Shown: positions 62,955 through 64,000 of the stretch, piece after piece
Position numbering within the stretch: the stretch's first letter is position 1
Layout: the number at the start of each line of letters is the position of its first letter
Source: Coprovicinus avistercoris
Lineage (GTDB): Bacteria; Actinomycetota; Coriobacteriia; Coriobacteriales; Atopobiaceae
Length of the DNA stretch: 64,000 bases
Direction: 5' to 3'
Assembly: GCA_018714895.1 (NCBI GenBank)
Contig: DVMQ01000014.1
Location: 1 to 64,000 of the forward strand
Notes under the pieces: model-generated
What the model was told of the DNA's origin: nothing
Seen by the model: only the letters and a program-made list of their open reading frames with translations
The model's database searches: none
Position numbers and translations under genes: made by a program

Positions 62955-63955
62955 CCAATAATGCGGTAGCCAACGGTTCCTACTCCACTAAAGCCAAGAG
63001 CATTGGCAACTGCAGGCTGTAAATCGATTTCACGACCACCAACAAATGGTCCGCGGTCATTTACTACTGCGGTACACGTACGACCGTTGTAGGTAATTTC
63101 AATGGTGGTTCCCAGAGGAACGGTCTTCATGGCAACACCCATTGATGTAGGAGTGACAATATCGCCTGATGCCGTGGTACCCCACAAAAAGCCATCGCCA
63201 ATGCCGTAGGTAGAAGCGCCGACATAAATCCAGTCACCAGATGTGTTGCCAGAGGGAGCGGAAGGCTGGGGCTCACTTACCTGAGGAGTATCGTTAGCCT
63301 GATCATTGGATTGGGGAGATTGCTGCGACTCTTGCTGTGATTGTTTCTGAGCCTCTTGCTGTGCTTTGTAGGCAGCCTCTGCAGCGGCCGCATTTTCAAG
63401 TGCTTTCTTACGGGCTGCTTCGGCGGCTTTTTCAGCTTCATCAGCAGCTTCGCGAGCCTGATCTGCTTTCTTCTCAACATCGGCACGCTGCTGCTCAAGA
63501 TCAGAACGAGTCTGTTTGAGTTCGTCTTGCATTTCTACAAGCTGTTCAATGTCATCAATGTTTGACTTGTTCATTGAGTCGAGATAGCCCGCCATCGTGA
63601 GGAATTCATTAAAGTCTTCAGCAGAAAGAAGGAGGGCGACGAGCCCGGGCTGACCCTGCTGCATCTTGTAGCTGGATCGTATTGCCTCAGCGCACTTTTC
63701 ACGATGCTCGGGTAATTGCTCTTCGATTTCGGTGATACGAGCTTCATTTTCTTCGATTTGCTCGTTGAGTTTGTCGAGCTCCTCCTGGGCGTTCTGATAT
63801 TCCTCGCCGGCAGAAATGGCAGCCTCTTCGAGCTGTTCCAGTTCATTATCATCCGCGAGTGCCAAGGAAGGCAGGGCATTTATCACCAAAGCAGCTTCCA
63901 GCACAAGGGTAGCAGCTAAGCGTAGTGGACTAAAGATTTGACCCTTAAGGCTCAT
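62951..63955 (-). CDS. Secreted coiled-coil protein with RlpA/3D-type double-psi beta-barrel
   Basis: A 334-residue exported protein. The signal peptide ends near residue 35 (LPSLALADD). Two coiled coils follow, about 36-95 and 140-205, separated by the YLDSMNKSNIDDI segment, like the N-terminal part of PcsB/peptidoglycan hydrolase regulators. A Gln/Ser/Pro linker leads to a C-terminal barrel domain at about 245-334 containing GVAMKTVPLGTTIEITYNG and VNDRGPFVGGREIDL, the RlpA-like fold. The Asp in NDRGPF and the late EIDL match the family active site. It is probably a wall hydrolase or a regulator of one. The ATG at 63955 follows GGAGAG. Confidence 0.85.
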   Translation of the reverse strand: MSLKGQIFSPLRLAATLVLEAALVINALPSLALADDNELEQLEEAAISAGEEYQNAQEELDKLNEQIEENEARITEIEEQLPEHREKCAEAIRSSYKMQQGQPGLVALLLSAEDFNEFLTMAGYLDSMNKSNIDDIEQLVEMQDELKQTRSDLEQQRADVEKKADQAREAADEAEKAAEAARKKALENAAAAEAAYKAQQEAQKQSQQESQQSPQSNDQANDTPQVSEPQPSAPSGNTSGDWIYVGASTYGIGDGFLWGTTASGDIVTPTSMGVAMKTVPLGTTIEITYNGRTCTAVVNDRGPFVGGREIDLQPAVANALGFSGVGTVGYRIIG

Positions 63956-64000
63956 ATCTCTCCGCGTGTCGGGAACAGGGCGGCTGCAAGAGAGATATTT

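Overview
The window looks like chromosomal DNA of a monoderm, fermentative actinobacterium of the class Coriobacteriia, most likely the Atopobiaceae (Atopobium/Lancefieldella/Olsenella group). This is inference: base composition looks intermediate, Rho has the long charged N-terminal extension of Actinobacteria, and the MurT/GatD pair, the Asp23/AmaP cluster, a type III glutamine synthetase and heavy vitamin salvage (B12, thiamine, nicotinate) fit that group. Genes are dense and mostly plus strand, with short gaps holding riboswitches, tRNAs and hairpin terminators.

Layout. 1-3.4 kb: tail of a type I restriction system (hsdS end, hsdR). 3.4-7.2 kb: U32 protein, NifU-like Fe-S protein, lgt. 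7.2-15.6 kb: a cobalamin riboswitch followed by two surface-anchored proteins with DUF4430 (transcobalamin-like) domains, one also carrying a PQQ-type beta-propeller, then ECF transporter T and fused A subunits. A reverse-strand acidic protein separates these from an ECF S component. Together they read as a B12 capture and import locus. 15.7-20.6 kb: yebC, an envelope-stress cluster (AmaP, small membrane protein, Asp23) and murT/gatD for peptidoglycan amidation. 20.6-23.8 kb: a TPP riboswitch with a thiamine-binding protein and a ThiXYZ-like ABC transporter. 23.9-28 kb: Ser/Thr-rich membrane protein, mntP, type III glutamine synthetase. 28-33 kb: tRNA-Ala, PflX-like radical SAM protein, pncB, argS. 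33.2-36.6 kb: rho, a structured intergenic region and a membrane protein. 36.7-42.7 kb: aspartate-family amino acid genes, thrC-thrB diverging from hom-lysC-asd. 42.8-43.6 kb: tRNA-His, tRNA-Lys, a Nudix hydrolase.

43.8-53.5 kb is a defence locus: an SNF2-type helicase, a DUF4391 protein, a type III Mod methylase and a type III Res subunit. A Phd/YefM-RelE/ParE toxin-antitoxin pair lies in reverse orientation between mod and res. The first three genes overlap or nearly touch, which suggests one functional unit larger than a classical two-gene type III system. A run of nine G residues lies just upstream.

53.5-64 kb is ordinary chromosome: two HAD hydrolases, PepV-like dipeptidase, a large TPR membrane protein, DUF1015 protein, phasin-like protein plus ABC1/UbiB kinase, and a secreted coiled-coil/RlpA-like wall protein at the right edge.

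The two strongest candidates for undescribed biology are the riboswitch-controlled propeller/DUF4430/ECF locus (7.2-15.6 kb) and the four-gene helicase-DUF4391-Mod-Res locus with its internal toxin-antitoxin pair (43.7-53.5 kb). All product calls come from reading motifs and family resemblance; no database search was run.
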